A DNA stretch of 64,000 bases from Lysobacterales bacterium. GTDB taxonomy: Bacteria > Pseudomonadota > Gammaproteobacteria > Xanthomonadales > Ahniellaceae. How positions within the stretch are numbered: the stretch's first letter is position 1; each line of letters starts with the position of its first letter. The translations under genes were made by a program, and so were the position numbers. The DNA lies in the NCBI GenBank assembly GCA_016703225.1, contig JADJCM010000003.1, positions 682,001 through 746,000 on the forward strand. Reading direction: 5' to 3'. Positions 1 through 8,672 of this stretch are shown piece after piece. A model generated the notes under the pieces. The model saw nothing but the letters and a program-made list of their open reading frames with translations. It ran no database searches and was not told the DNA's origin.

Positions 1-684
1 CTGAATTCATTGGCCGATGCCGGATGGCGCTGGTCGGCGCTGCTGAACGCGCAGGGGCGCGTGTTGCATGTGCTTGGCGTGTGGCGCGTCGCCGCCGATC
101 ATTGGCGCCTGCTGGTGCCCTTCGCGCGCGGTGAGGAACTGGGCGCGTCACTGCGCCGCATGGTGTTCCGGCGCAAGGTGCGGATTGAGGTCGATGCGTC
201 TCGAACCCTGGGACGCGACGCCGAGGGTGTGGACTGCGATGTCGCCGGGATGCGCGTGTCCTTGGTTGCACGCGAGGACGCACGGGCGCTGGCGGCCGAG
301 GCGCTGGACGATTTCGCGCGCGCCGGGCTGGCTCTGATCGACGTCACCGCCAGCGGCAGGCAGCTGGCGCATTCGCTGCAGATCGACCGGTTCGCAGCCT
401 TCAGCGTCGGCAAGGGCTGCTATCCGGGGCAGGAGATCGTTGCGCGAACGCATTTCCTCGGCCGCAACAAGCGCTCGCTGGTGCTGCTCGAAGCCACGCC
501 TTGCGCCGCTTGGAAATCGGTGGACGCCGTATTCGACGCTGGCGCCGAACTCGGCGAGATCGTGCTCGCGGGCCGCAGTCTCGCGCTTGCGGTGATCGCT
601 GGCGTGCCGTCCACATCGCGGCTGCAGGTCGGTGCTGGCGGCATCGACAGCGCGGTGCTGCGGTTGTACGCGCCCGTCACCTAG
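1..684 (+). CDS. ygfZ: YgfZ/GcvT folate-binding iron-sulfur protein, 5' partial
   Basis: The reading frame is open from the first base of the window, so this is the C-terminal part of a longer gene; the TTG at base 10 is not a credible start. The diagnostic YgfZ signature K-G-C-Y-P-G-Q-E is present around residue 138, followed by VARTHFLGRNKR, as in the tetrahydrofolate-binding YgfZ proteins related to the T protein of glycine cleavage. YgfZ supports synthesis or repair of certain Fe-S enzymes such as MiaB in the cytoplasm. The conserved cysteine of the signature, which is essential in E. coli YgfZ, is intact. The gene ends at a TAG 83 bases before the next coding region and does not appear to be in an operon with it. 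Identification is firm from the signature; the upstream length cannot be judged. Confidence 0.9.
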   Translation: MNSLADAGWRWSALLNAQGRVLHVLGVWRVAADHWRLLVPFARGEELGASLRRMVFRRKVRIEVDASRTLGRDAEGVDCDVAGMRVSLVAREDARALAAEALDDFARAGLALIDVTASGRQLAHSLQIDRFAAFSVGKGCYPGQEIVARTHFLGRNKRSLVLLEATPCAAWKSVDAVFDAGAELGEIVLAGRSLALAVIAGVPSTSRLQVGAGGIDSAVLRLYAPVT

Positions 685-713
685 AAACAGATACAAAGAG
701 TTTCGTTAGATCG

Positions 714-742
714 TTGGCACTCCAGAGAAAAAGTGCTATAGC
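714..742 (+). promoter_or_regulatory. Candidate sigma-70 promoter of the PhnD-like gene
   Basis: TTGGCA at 714-719 matches five of six bases of the -35 consensus. It is followed after 17 bases by TATAGC at 737-742, matching four of six bases of the -10 consensus. A strong ribosome binding site (AGGAGG, from 752) and the ATG at 768 follow, giving a short leader. Spacing and position make this a plausible housekeeping promoter, but it is a motif match only. Confidence 0.5.
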
Positions 743-767
743 AGCAGCATCAGGAGGAGACAGCTCC

Positions 768-1583
768 ATGAACCAGGTGTTGCGCAAGGGCAAGCAGTTC
801 GCAGTGTTGACGCTGTTCGGCGTCACCGCCGTCACCAGCGCTTCGGCTGCCGAATACAAGCTGCTGGTCGAGCCCAGCTACAACGTGCAGCGGGCAACCG
901 AGGTCTACCAGCCGCTGGTGGCATATCTGAGCAAGGCGACGGGACACAAGATCACCCTGGTCACCTCGCGCAACTACCACTTCTTCTGGCGCGACGTGCG
1001 CCAGAACGCGCCGGTCGACTTCATGTTTTCCGAAGCCCATTTCACCGATTTTCGCGCCAAGCGTTTCCAGTACGAACCGATTGCGCGCACTGTCGAGAAC
1101 ACCAGCTACACCCTGCTCGGCAGCGACCAGCTCACCGACACCACGCTGCGTGGTTTGATCAACAAGAACATCGTGTCGATGCCGTCGCCGAGCATGGGTT
1201 TCGCGATGCTGCTGCAGTTCTTCCCGGACCCGGTGCGGCAACCCAACCTGATGTCCACCGCGCAAAGCTGGGTGGACGGGGTCGAGATCGTGTTTGCCGG
1301 CGAGGCCGACGCGGCCATCGTGCCGACCTGGCTCATGAACCAGTACCCGAACCTGATCCCGATCGCGACCTCCAAGGAATACCCGGGTGCAGCGATGTCG
1401 GCGGCGCCAACGGTTCCGCCGGAGGCCAAGCAGGCAATGAAGGATGCATTGCTCAAGCTGCACGAGGATCAGGGCGCCTATGAAGTGCTGGCCGAGCTTG
1501 GCGTCACCCAGTTCATCGAAGCGTCCGCGGCCAATTATGACGGCAACGAAAAGGTGCTCGAGGGCTTCTTCGGCTACAAGTGA
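768..1583 (+). CDS. PhnD-type phosphate/phosphonate ABC substrate-binding protein
   Basis: This 271-residue protein has an N-terminal signal peptide ending near ASAAEYK (about residue 27) and then a type 2 periplasmic binding fold of the PhnD/SsuA-like family: an early LLVEPSYN strand, the YQPLVAYLSKATGH helix region typical of PhnD proteins, and a GEADAAIVP motif in the second lobe. The ATG at 768 is preferred over upstream in-frame starts because AGGAGG lies about nine bases before it. No ABC permease or ATPase gene is adjacent, so it is an orphan binding protein. Such orphans in this group may bind phosphonates, phosphite or other oxyanions, or act as sensors; the ligand cannot be read from the sequence. 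It appears monocistronic, and the next gene is on the opposite strand. Confidence 0.8.
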   Translation: MNQVLRKGKQFAVLTLFGVTAVTSASAAEYKLLVEPSYNVQRATEVYQPLVAYLSKATGHKITLVTSRNYHFFWRDVRQNAPVDFMFSEAHFTDFRAKRFQYEPIARTVENTSYTLLGSDQLTDTTLRGLINKNIVSMPSPSMGFAMLLQFFPDPVRQPNLMSTAQSWVDGVEIVFAGEADAAIVPTWLMNQYPNLIPIATSKEYPGAAMSAAPTVPPEAKQAMKDALLKLHEDQGAYEVLAELGVTQFIEASAANYDGNEKVLEGFFGYK

Positions 1584-1631
1584 TCGACTTCCGCTTTCAG
1601 CACCGGGCGCCGCAGGGCGCCCGTGTCGTTT

Positions 1632-2093
1632 TCAGGCGACGGCTTCGAGACCGAAGCGCGAGTGCCCGCTCTGCTCCAGATACTCCAGCCACTTCGACAG
1701 AAACGCATTCATCCGCAAGCGGTGGCGGAACACGGTAGCCGCAGGCGCGCTGCGACCGAGCACATCCTCCAGCCGTGACCCGAAATAGCAGGCCGTGACC
1801 TCGGCCATGCGCGCGTCGCTGAACAGGCGCAGGCGTGCGGAGGGATCGGGCTGGCCGGTCAGGTCATCGACGAACTCATAGCTGAGCCGCAGGTCGGTGG
1901 TGAACGCATGCTGCTCCAGAACATCCAGCCGCAGCGGCAGCCCGACCTGCCCCAACGAGCGGTAGCCGCCCGGGGCCAAGCCGCGCGGCCCGAACAAGCG
2001 CGTCAGCTGCCAGTAGTTGGATCCGTACAAGCCCATCAGATAGCCGAATCGGCTCGGGCGTTGCAAGTCGTGCTGGCGCAGGATCGAATTCAT
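1632..2093 (-). CDS. DUF1249 family protein (YqiB-like)
   Basis: The product is a cytoplasmic protein of about 153 residues with the DUF1249 pattern: an N-terminal NYxxLxRLF-like stretch (NYWQLTRLFGP), then LRLDVLEQHAFTTDLRLSYEF, and a C-terminal region rich in Asp/Arg and aromatics. E. coli YqiB belongs to the same family; its biochemical role is unknown. I chose the internal ATG (complement of 2091-2093) because it gives the family's usual length; an upstream ATG ending at 2138 would add 15 residues. Neither start has a strong Shine-Dalgarno sequence. It is followed by a 48-base gap to the convergent PhnD-like gene. Confidence 0.75.
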   Translation of the reverse strand: MNSILRQHDLQRPSRFGYLMGLYGSNYWQLTRLFGPRGLAPGGYRSLGQVGLPLRLDVLEQHAFTTDLRLSYEFVDDLTGQPDPSARLRLFSDARMAEVTACYFGSRLEDVLGRSAPAATVFRHRLRMNAFLSKWLEYLEQSGHSRFGLEAVA

Positions 2094-2170
2094 GGGTTCG
2101 ATGGTAGCGATTCGCTTCACTCCCACCAGCCTGCACATGCACGGAAATGCGGCGTATCATCGAAGCCCGC

Positions 2171-2986
2171 TCAGTACAGGTGCCGCTCGATGCCGAGTGC
2201 AGACAGCACCTTGCTGGCGATCTCCTCGATCGATGTATGCGTGGTGCTCAGCACCGGCAGTCGCTCGCGCCGAAACAGCTTTTCGGCGGTGCTGACTTCG
2301 AATCGACATTGCTCCAGCGTCGCGTAACGACTGCCCGGCTTGCGCGCTTCGCGTACCTGCTGCAGGCGCGCCGGGTCGATGGTCAGAGCGAACAGCTTGT
2401 GCCGATGCATCGCCAGTCGCCGCGGCAATTCCTGGCTCTCCAGATCGTCCGGTGTCAGCGGAAAATTCGCTGCGCGCACGCCGAAGTGCAGGGCCATGAA
2501 CAGGCAGGTCGGCGTCTTGCCGGAACGCGATACCCCAACCAGGATCACATCGGCATCGCTGTAGTTGAAGTCGATGCCGTCATCGTGGGTCAACGCGTAG
2601 TTGGTCGCATTGATGCGCGCCTCGTACTGCGCGAAGTTCACCAGGCCGTGGGCCTTGCCGACGCGCGGCTGACGCTTGGTGCCAAGCTCCTGCTCGAGCG
2701 GTGCAATGAAGGGTGCGAACACATCCAGCATCAGCGCACCGCTGTCGGCGATCATGCGCGACCATTCCGGATCGACCACGGTATTGACCACGATTGGTCG
2801 TTCGCCGGATTCGATCCCGGCCAGGCGCACGCGTTCGGCGGCTTCGAGCGCCTTCTCGACCGAGTCGACGAAGGGAATGCGCATCGTCTCGAATTCGACA
2901 CTTTCGAACTGGGTCAGCACCGAATGGCCGATGGTCTCCGCGGTGATGCCAGTGCCATCGGAGATGTAGAAAATCTGTCGCGCCAT
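2171..2986 (-). CDS. ppsR: PEP synthase regulatory kinase/pyrophosphorylase
   Basis: The 271-residue protein starts MARQIFYISDGTGITAET, the hallmark of the DUF299 kinase/phosphorylase family, and carries the P-loop GVSRSGKTPT near residue 155. The family inactivates PEP synthase by ADP-dependent threonine phosphorylation next to the catalytic histidine and reactivates it by phosphate-dependent dephosphorylation. The target enzyme gene ppsA lies immediately upstream on the opposite strand, separated by 134 bases, which strongly supports the assignment as PEP synthase regulator rather than the PPDK regulator. The internal ATG at the complement of 2984-2986 is the family start; a longer frame upstream is a shadow extension. 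Confidence 0.95.
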   Translation of the reverse strand: MARQIFYISDGTGITAETIGHSVLTQFESVEFETMRIPFVDSVEKALEAAERVRLAGIESGERPIVVNTVVDPEWSRMIADSGALMLDVFAPFIAPLEQELGTKRQPRVGKAHGLVNFAQYEARINATNYALTHDDGIDFNYSDADVILVGVSRSGKTPTCLFMALHFGVRAANFPLTPDDLESQELPRRLAMHRHKLFALTIDPARLQQVREARKPGSRYATLEQCRFEVSTAEKLFRRERLPVLSTTHTSIEEIASKVLSALGIERHLY

Positions 2987-3120
2987 GGAATTGCCCCATC
3001 TGTCTTGCGGCGAGCATACGCAATGCCCACCTCCGACGCGCATCGAGGGTTGCCGCTGGCGGCGTGATCCCCGAAAATCCAGCCATCACGGCGCCCCGCC
3101 GCACGCTCCCGGAGAACTCC

Positions 3121-5514
3121 ATGACCGACCAGGTGCTCTGGCTCGATCGTCTGCGTCTGTCCGATCTGGCCCAGGTGGGCGGCAAGAATGCCTCGCTCGG
3201 CGAAATGATCGGCCACCTCGCCGGTCTCGGTGTGTCGGTACCGGGTGGATTCGCCACTACCGCACACGCCTTCCGCGAGTTCATCGACCAGAGTGGGCTG
3301 AAGGCGCGCATCTTCGCGAAGCTGGCCACGCTCGACATCGAGGACGTCGACGCACTCGCCAAGGCCGGCAACGAGATCCGCAGCTGGGTCATCGAAACTG
3401 CGCTGACCCCAGCGCTCGACCAGACCATTCGCGTCGCCTATGCCAAGCTGTGCAGCGACAACGGCCCTTCGACAGGCTCAGGGCAGGCAGCGGACGTGAG
3501 CGTTGCAGTGCGCTCCTCGGCGACCGCCGAGGACCTGCCGGATGCGTCGTTCGCCGGTCAGCAGGAGACGTTCCTGAACGTCGTCGGCATCGACGACGTG
3601 CTGCATCGGGTCAAGGAAGTGTTCGCGTCGCTGTACAACGATCGCGCCATCGCCTATCGCGTGCACCACGGTTTCAAGCACGAGGACGTGTTCCTCTCGG
3701 CCGGTGTGCAGCTGATGGTGCGCTCCGACGTCGGCGCGTCCGGCGTGTTGTTCACGCTCGACACCGAGTCCGGATTCCGCGACGCGGTGTTCGTGACGGC
3801 GAGTTATGGCCTCGGCGAAACCGTCGTGCAAGGCGCCGTGAACCCGGACGAGTTCTACGTGTACAAGCCGACGCTGCGCGCCGGCAAGCCGGCGATCCTG
3901 CGTCGCCAGCTCGGCTCCAAGCTGATCCGCATGGTCTATTCGAACCAGCCCGGCGAGCGCGTGCGCACCGAGCCGACACCCGCCGAGCTGCGCAACCGCT
4001 TCTCGATCAGCGATGCCGACGTGCAGGAACTCTCGAAGCAGGCCTTGGTGATCGAACAGCACTACCAGCGCCCGATGGACATCGAATGGGCCAAGGACGG
4101 CATCAGCGGCAAGCTGTTCATCGTGCAGGCGCGTCCGGAAACGGTGAAATCGCGCGGCCGCACCACCCAACTCGAACGCTTCCACCTGAGCGGCAAGGGC
4201 CCATTGCTGTGCGAGGGTCGTTCGATCGGTCACAAGATCGGCGCCGGCAAGGCGCGCGTGATCCGCTCGATCAAGGAGATGAACAAGCTGCAGCCCGGTG
4301 ACGTGCTCGTCGCCGACATGACCGACCCGGACTGGGAACCGATCATGAAGCGCGCGTCGGCGATCGTCACCAACCGCGGCGGCCGCACCTGCCACGCCGC
4401 GATCATCGCGCGCGAACTCGGCGTGCCCGCCGTCGTTGGCTGCGGCAATGCGCTGGAGAGCATTCCCGACGGTACCGATGTCACCGTGTCCTGCGCCGAA
4501 GGCGACACCGGTTTCATCTACGAGGGCCAACTCGCGTTCGAACGCATCACCGCCGATCTCGAGCAGATGCCACCGGCACCGCTCAAGATCATGATGAATG
4601 TCGCGAACCCGGAGCGCGCCTTCGACTTCGCCCAGTTGCCGAATGCCGGTGTCGGCCTGGCGCGACTGGAGATGATCATCAACAGCCACATCGGCGTGCA
4701 CCCGAAGGCGCTGTTGAACTACGCGCAGCAGGACGCGGCGACGAAGAAGCTGATCGACGAACGCATGGCCGGCTACACCGACCCGGTGCAGTTCTATGTC
4801 GACCGCCTCGCCGAAGGCATCGCGACGCTGACTGCCGCGTTCGCACCAAACCCGGTGATCGTGCGCCTGTCCGACTTCAAGTCGAACGAATACGCGAACC
4901 TGATCGGCGGCAAGCGTTACGAGCCGCATGAAGAGAACCCGATGATCGGCTATCGCGGTGCCAGTCGTTACGTCTCCGCCGACTTTGCCGACTGCTTCGC
5001 GCTCGAATGCCGCGCGATGAAGAAGGTGCGCGAGGAAATGGGCCTGACCAACGCCTGGGTGATGATCCCGTTCGTGCGCACCGTCGACGAAGCCCGCCGC
5101 GTCGTCGAAGTGCTCGCGAAAAATGGCCTTGAACGCGGCAAGGATGGGCTCAAGCTGATCATGATGTGCGAGCTGCCTTCGAACGCCCTGCTCGCCGACC
5201 AGTTCCTCGATCACTTCGACGGCTTCTCGATCGGCTCGAACGACCTCACCCAGCTCACGCTCGGCCTCGACCGCGACTCCGCCCTGGTCGCCGACCTGTT
5301 CGACGAACGCAACGATGCCGTCAAGCTCCTGCTGGCGATGGCGATCCAGGCCTGCCGCGCACGCGGCAAATACATCGGCATCTGCGGCCAGGGCCCGAGC
5401 GACCACCCCGACCTCGCCGAGTGGCTGATGGACCAGGGCATCGAGTCGGTGTCGCTGAATCCGGACACCGTCGTCGACACCTGGTTGCGTCTGGCAAAAC
5501 ACCGGCAAGGCTGA
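3121..5514 (+). CDS. ppsA: Phosphoenolpyruvate synthase
   Basis: This 797-residue cytoplasmic enzyme converts pyruvate, ATP and water to PEP, AMP and phosphate for gluconeogenesis. The N-terminal ATP-grasp/pyruvate kinase-like domain contains VGGKNASLGEM and AVRSSATAEDLPDASFAGQQET; the central swivelling domain carries the phosphohistidine loop GGRTCHAAI with His about residue 425, preceded by the threonine that PpsR is expected to phosphorylate; the C-terminal PEP-binding barrel has GSNDLTQLTLGLDRDS and CGQGPSD. GGAG at 3111-3114 selects the ATG at 3121. Residues 115-122 (GPSTGSGQ) are encoded by an in-frame palindromic repeat that interrupts an otherwise ordinary alignment just before AVRSSATAED. 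Divergent from ppsR. Confidence 0.96.
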   Translation: MTDQVLWLDRLRLSDLAQVGGKNASLGEMIGHLAGLGVSVPGGFATTAHAFREFIDQSGLKARIFAKLATLDIEDVDALAKAGNEIRSWVIETALTPALDQTIRVAYAKLCSDNGPSTGSGQAADVSVAVRSSATAEDLPDASFAGQQETFLNVVGIDDVLHRVKEVFASLYNDRAIAYRVHHGFKHEDVFLSAGVQLMVRSDVGASGVLFTLDTESGFRDAVFVTASYGLGETVVQGAVNPDEFYVYKPTLRAGKPAILRRQLGSKLIRMVYSNQPGERVRTEPTPAELRNRFSISDADVQELSKQALVIEQHYQRPMDIEWAKDGISGKLFIVQARPETVKSRGRTTQLERFHLSGKGPLLCEGRSIGHKIGAGKARVIRSIKEMNKLQPGDVLVADMTDPDWEPIMKRASAIVTNRGGRTCHAAIIARELGVPAVVGCGNALESIPDGTDVTVSCAEGDTGFIYEGQLAFERITADLEQMPPAPLKIMMNVANPERAFDFAQLPNAGVGLARLEMIINSHIGVHPKALLNYAQQDAATKKLIDERMAGYTDPVQFYVDRLAEGIATLTAAFAPNPVIVRLSDFKSNEYANLIGGKRYEPHEENPMIGYRGASRYVSADFADCFALECRAMKKVREEMGLTNAWVMIPFVRTVDEARRVVEVLAKNGLERGKDGLKLIMMCELPSNALLADQFLDHFDGFSIGSNDLTQLTLGLDRDSALVADLFDERNDAVKLLLAMAIQACRARGKYIGICGQGPSDHPDLAEWLMDQGIESVSLNPDTVVDTWLRLAKHRQG
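3464..3484. repeat. REP-like palindromic repeat inside ppsA
   Basis: The sequence GCCCT-TCGACAGGCTC-AGGGC forms a short imperfect hairpin with arms at 3464-3468 and 3480-3484. It matches the widespread GCCCTTCGACAAGCTCAGGGC type of extragenic palindrome known from many GC-rich proteobacteria. Here it sits within the ppsA reading frame, adds no stop and is translated as PSTGSG. Only this one copy was found by eye in the window. Confidence 0.6.
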
Positions 5515-5550
5515 ACGCGCATTGACGAAGGGCGTGGTGGTCGCTAGCCT

Positions 5551-5575
5551 TCGAACGCCCGTTTGAAGCGTTCGA
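5551..5575. promoter_or_regulatory. Inverted repeat upstream of the TetR-fad genes
   Basis: TCGAACGC at 5551-5558 is repeated in inverted orientation as GCGTTCGA at 5568-5575 with a nine-base spacer, lying between ppsA and the TetR regulator gene. It could be the regulator's own operator or part of a factor-independent stop for ppsA; there is no T-run, which argues against a typical intrinsic terminator. It does not resemble the published PsrA operator closely. Confidence 0.3.
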
Positions 5576-5605
5576 GCGAGCCGTGGCGGCGACCAATCGG
5601 CCTCC

Positions 5606-6250
5606 ATGTTCCCCGCATCCCAGGCGCCTCCCGTGATCAATCCCCATTTCTCGACCAAAGAACGCATCCTCAGTGCGGCCGAAGACCTGTTCGCGAAGTC
5701 CGGTTTCGCGGGCGCGTCATTGCGCCAGGTGACTTCCGCGGCCAACGTCAATCTGGCCGCGGTGAATTACCACTTCGGGTCGAAGGAAAACCTGATCAAC
5801 GAACTGTTCAAGCGCCGCCTCGACGACCTCACCGCAGCGCGCATGGCCGCGCTCGAAAAAGTTCGTTCTTCGCGCCAGGCGACGCTGGAGCAGGTGCTGG
5901 AGGCGTTCGTGCAGCCGGCGCTGTCGCTGGCCTCGGAACGCGGTGGTTCCTCGTTCGTGCGCCTGCTCGCGCGTGCCTTCGCCGAACACGACCAGCGCCT
6001 GCGCCGTTTCGTCTCCGACAACTACGGGCACGTGCTGGGCGAATTCGCCAAGGTGATCGCGAACCTGTTGCCAAACCTGCCCAAGGACGCCCTGTACTGG
6101 CGTCTGGACTTCGTCAGCGGCGCGCTGACCTACGCCATGTCCGACTTCGGCATGATCAAGAAGCCGGCCGGGGTCAGCGACGAACAGCATCGCCGCACCG
6201 CCGCCGAACATTTCGTGCGCTTCGCCGCCGCCGGCCTGCGCGCACCGTAA
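5606..6250 (+). CDS. TetR/AcrR family regulator, likely of fatty acid oxidation
   Basis: The 214-residue protein has an N-terminal TetR helix-turn-helix (TKERILSAAEDLFAKSGF followed by SLRQVTSAANVNLAAVNYHFGSKENLI, about residues 17-65) and a C-terminal ligand-binding domain with LLARAFAEHD, as seen in PsrA-like regulators. It lies 26 bases upstream of the fadB-like gene on the same strand, so it probably heads a regulator-fadB-fadA operon and represses beta-oxidation genes until it binds long-chain acyl-CoA or a free fatty acid. The effector is inferred from context. The ATG at 5606 lacks a clear Shine-Dalgarno sequence; an alternative GTG nine codons downstream is possible. Confidence 0.85.
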   Translation: MFPASQAPPVINPHFSTKERILSAAEDLFAKSGFAGASLRQVTSAANVNLAAVNYHFGSKENLINELFKRRLDDLTAARMAALEKVRSSRQATLEQVLEAFVQPALSLASERGGSSFVRLLARAFAEHDQRLRRFVSDNYGHVLGEFAKVIANLLPNLPKDALYWRLDFVSGALTYAMSDFGMIKKPAGVSDEQHRRTAAEHFVRFAAAGLRAP

Positions 6251-6276
6251 TCCAAACCCCGACCCGGAAAGCTCCC

Positions 6277-8652
6277 ATGACCGACGCAACGCTCAGAATC
6301 CGCCGTGCCGCCGTGCTCGGCGCCGGCGTGATGGGCGCGCAGATCGCTGCGCACCTCGCCAATGCCAATGTCGAAGTCCTGCTGTTCGACCTGCCCGCGA
6401 AGGAAGGCGATCCGAACGGCATCGCGACCAAGGCCATCGCCAATCTCGGCAAGCTGAGCCCGACGCCGCTGGCACTGAAGTCGAAGGCGGGCGAGATCAT
6501 CCCGGCCAACTACGAGCAGCACCTGCCGCTGCTCGCGCATTGCGATCTGGTGATCGAGGCGATCGCCGAACGCATGGACTGGAAGCACGACCTGTACCGC
6601 AAGATCGTGCCGCACCTGAAGGACGACGCGGTGATCGCCAGCAACACCTCCGGGCTGCCGATCCAGCAGTTGGCGGAAGGCCTGCCGAGAGAGCGTCACG
6701 AACGCTTCTGCGGCGTGCACTTCTTCAACCCACCGCGCTACATGCATCTGGTCGAATTGATCCCGATCCGCGCGACTTCGCCGGCCATCCTCGATGCACT
6801 CGAATCCTTCCTCACCACTACGCTGGGCAAGGGCGTGGTGCGCGCGAAGGACACCCCCAACTTCATCGGCAATCGCATCGGCGTGTTCTCGATGCTGGCA
6901 ACGATGCACCACACCGAGAAGTTCGGTCTCGGTTTCGATGTCGTCGATGCCCTCACCGGGCCGGCCATCGGCCGCCCGAAATCCGCGACCTATCGCACCG
7001 CCGACGTCGTCGGTCTCGACACCATGGCGCACGTGATCAAGACCATGGCCGATACCCTGCCCGACGATCCGTGGCGCAGCTACTTCCAGGCGCCGCTGTG
7101 GCTGAAGGCGCTGATCGAGAAAGGCGCGCTCGGCCAGAAGAGCAAGGCCGGCATCTTCAAGAAGGTCGGCAACGACATCCAGATGATCGACCTCGCCCAG
7201 GGCGCCTACGTCGCGCAGACCGGCAAGGTGGTGCCCGAGGTCGAGGCAATCCTGAAGATCAAGAACCCGGCCGAGAAGCTGGCCGCGTTGCGCAACTCGA
7301 CCGAGACGCAGGCGCAGTTCCTGTGGGCCTGCTTCCGTGACCTGTTTCATTACACCGCGGTGCACCTCGAGGAAATCGCGGACAATGCCCGTGACGTCGA
7401 CTTTGCCATTCGCTGGGGCTACGGCTGGGCGCAGGGCCCGTTCGAGACCTGGCAGGCCGCCGGCTGGAAACAGATCACCGAGTGGATCCAGGCCGACATC
7501 GATGCCGGCAAGTCGATGTCGAACGCTGCCCTGCCGAAGTGGGCGGTCGATGCCACGCGCGCCGGCGTGCATGCTTCGCATGGTTCCTTCGCACCGCGCG
7601 ACAACACCTATCGTGCGCGCAGCAAGGCGGCCGTGTATCAGCGCCAGTTGTTCCCGGATCCGCTGCTCGGCGAACTGCCACACCCAGGCACCACCGTGTT
7701 CGATACCGCGGACGCGCGCATGTGGCACCAGGGCGACGAGATCGCGATCCTCAGCTTCAAGACCAAGATGAACACGGTCAGCGGCGGAGTGCTCGACGCC
7801 ATCCATCGCGCCGTCGACGAAGCCGAGCGCGGCTTCAAGGGACTGGTGATCTGGCAGCACGGCGAGCCGTTCAGCGCTGGCGCCGACCTCACCGGCGCGA
7901 TGGGTGCGCTGCAGGCCGGCAAGCTGGCCGAGTTCGAGGCGATGATCGACCGCTTCCAGCAGACCTCGATGCGCATCAAGCATTCGCTGGTGCCGGTGGT
8001 GTGCGCGGTGCGCGGCATGGCGCTCGGTGGCGGCTGCGAATTCCAGATGCATTCGGCGCGCACCGTGGCTGCGCTCGAGAGCTATATCGGGTTGGTTGAA
8101 GCCGGCGTCGGCCTGCTGCCAGCCGGTGGCGGTCTCAAGGAACTGAGCGTGCGCTGCGCGCAGAAGGCCGAAGGCGGCGATCTGTTCCCGTTCCTGCAAC
8201 GCGCGTTCCAGGCAGTGGCGATGGCGACGGTCTCGGGCTCCGCGCTGGAAGCGAAGGAACTGGGTCTGCTGCGATCCTCCGACGTGGTCGTGTTCAACAG
8301 CCACGAGCTGCTGTACGTGGCCAAGAACGAAGCGCGTGCACTGTACGAATCGGGCTATCGCCCGCCGCTGCCAGCGCGCGCGATCCCGGTCGCCGGCGAC
8401 ACCGGCACCGCCTCGCTGCGCATGCTGCTGATCAACATGCTCGAAGGCCGCTTCATCTCCGAGCACGACGCCGAGATCGGTCGCCGCATCGCCGACACCC
8501 TGTGCGGCGGCGAGATCGAACGCGGTTCGCTGGTCGACGAGCCGTGGCTGCTCGATCTGGAACGCAAGCATTTCGTCGCGCTGGCGCAGATGCCGAAAAC
8601 CCAGGAGCGCATCCTGCATACGCTCAAGACCGGCAAGCCGCTGCGCAATTGA
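6277..8652 (+). CDS. FadB/FadN-like 3-hydroxyacyl-CoA dehydrogenase/enoyl-CoA hydratase
   Basis: This 791-residue fusion enzyme carries an N-terminal NAD-binding Rossmann domain (LGAGVMGAQIAAHLANANVEVLLFD, about residues 12-36), the SNTSGLP and HFFNPPRYMHLVE motifs of 3-hydroxyacyl-CoA dehydrogenases, helical dehydrogenase domains, and a C-terminal crotonase-like domain with a GADLTGAMG oxyanion-hole region and RGMALGGGCEFQMH. The domain order (dehydrogenase first, hydratase last) is that of B. subtilis FadN-type proteins, the reverse of E. coli FadB. It catalyses hydration of enoyl-CoA and oxidation of 3-hydroxyacyl-CoA in fatty acid beta-oxidation. It is followed after 20 bases by the thiolase gene and probably forms a functional complex with it. 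The ATG at 6277 begins the conserved region; longer frames upstream overlap the TetR gene. Confidence 0.92.
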   Translation: MTDATLRIRRAAVLGAGVMGAQIAAHLANANVEVLLFDLPAKEGDPNGIATKAIANLGKLSPTPLALKSKAGEIIPANYEQHLPLLAHCDLVIEAIAERMDWKHDLYRKIVPHLKDDAVIASNTSGLPIQQLAEGLPRERHERFCGVHFFNPPRYMHLVELIPIRATSPAILDALESFLTTTLGKGVVRAKDTPNFIGNRIGVFSMLATMHHTEKFGLGFDVVDALTGPAIGRPKSATYRTADVVGLDTMAHVIKTMADTLPDDPWRSYFQAPLWLKALIEKGALGQKSKAGIFKKVGNDIQMIDLAQGAYVAQTGKVVPEVEAILKIKNPAEKLAALRNSTETQAQFLWACFRDLFHYTAVHLEEIADNARDVDFAIRWGYGWAQGPFETWQAAGWKQITEWIQADIDAGKSMSNAALPKWAVDATRAGVHASHGSFAPRDNTYRARSKAAVYQRQLFPDPLLGELPHPGTTVFDTADARMWHQGDEIAILSFKTKMNTVSGGVLDAIHRAVDEAERGFKGLVIWQHGEPFSAGADLTGAMGALQAGKLAEFEAMIDRFQQTSMRIKHSLVPVVCAVRGMALGGGCEFQMHSARTVAALESYIGLVEAGVGLLPAGGGLKELSVRCAQKAEGGDLFPFLQRAFQAVAMATVSGSALEAKELGLLRSSDVVVFNSHELLYVAKNEARALYESGYRPPLPARAIPVAGDTGTASLRMLLINMLEGRFISEHDAEIGRRIADTLCGGEIERGSLVDEPWLLDLERKHFVALAQMPKTQERILHTLKTGKPLRN

Positions 8653-8672
8653 TCAGGCATTCGGAGAATCCC

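Noticed and set aside
3478..5751. A 757-codon minus-strand frame opposite ppsA
   Set aside because: It is a GC-driven shadow; the plus strand carries a textbook PEP synthase.
6130..8619. An 829-codon minus-strand frame opposite the fadB-like gene
   Set aside because: It has no family similarity and lies antisense to a complete fusion enzyme.
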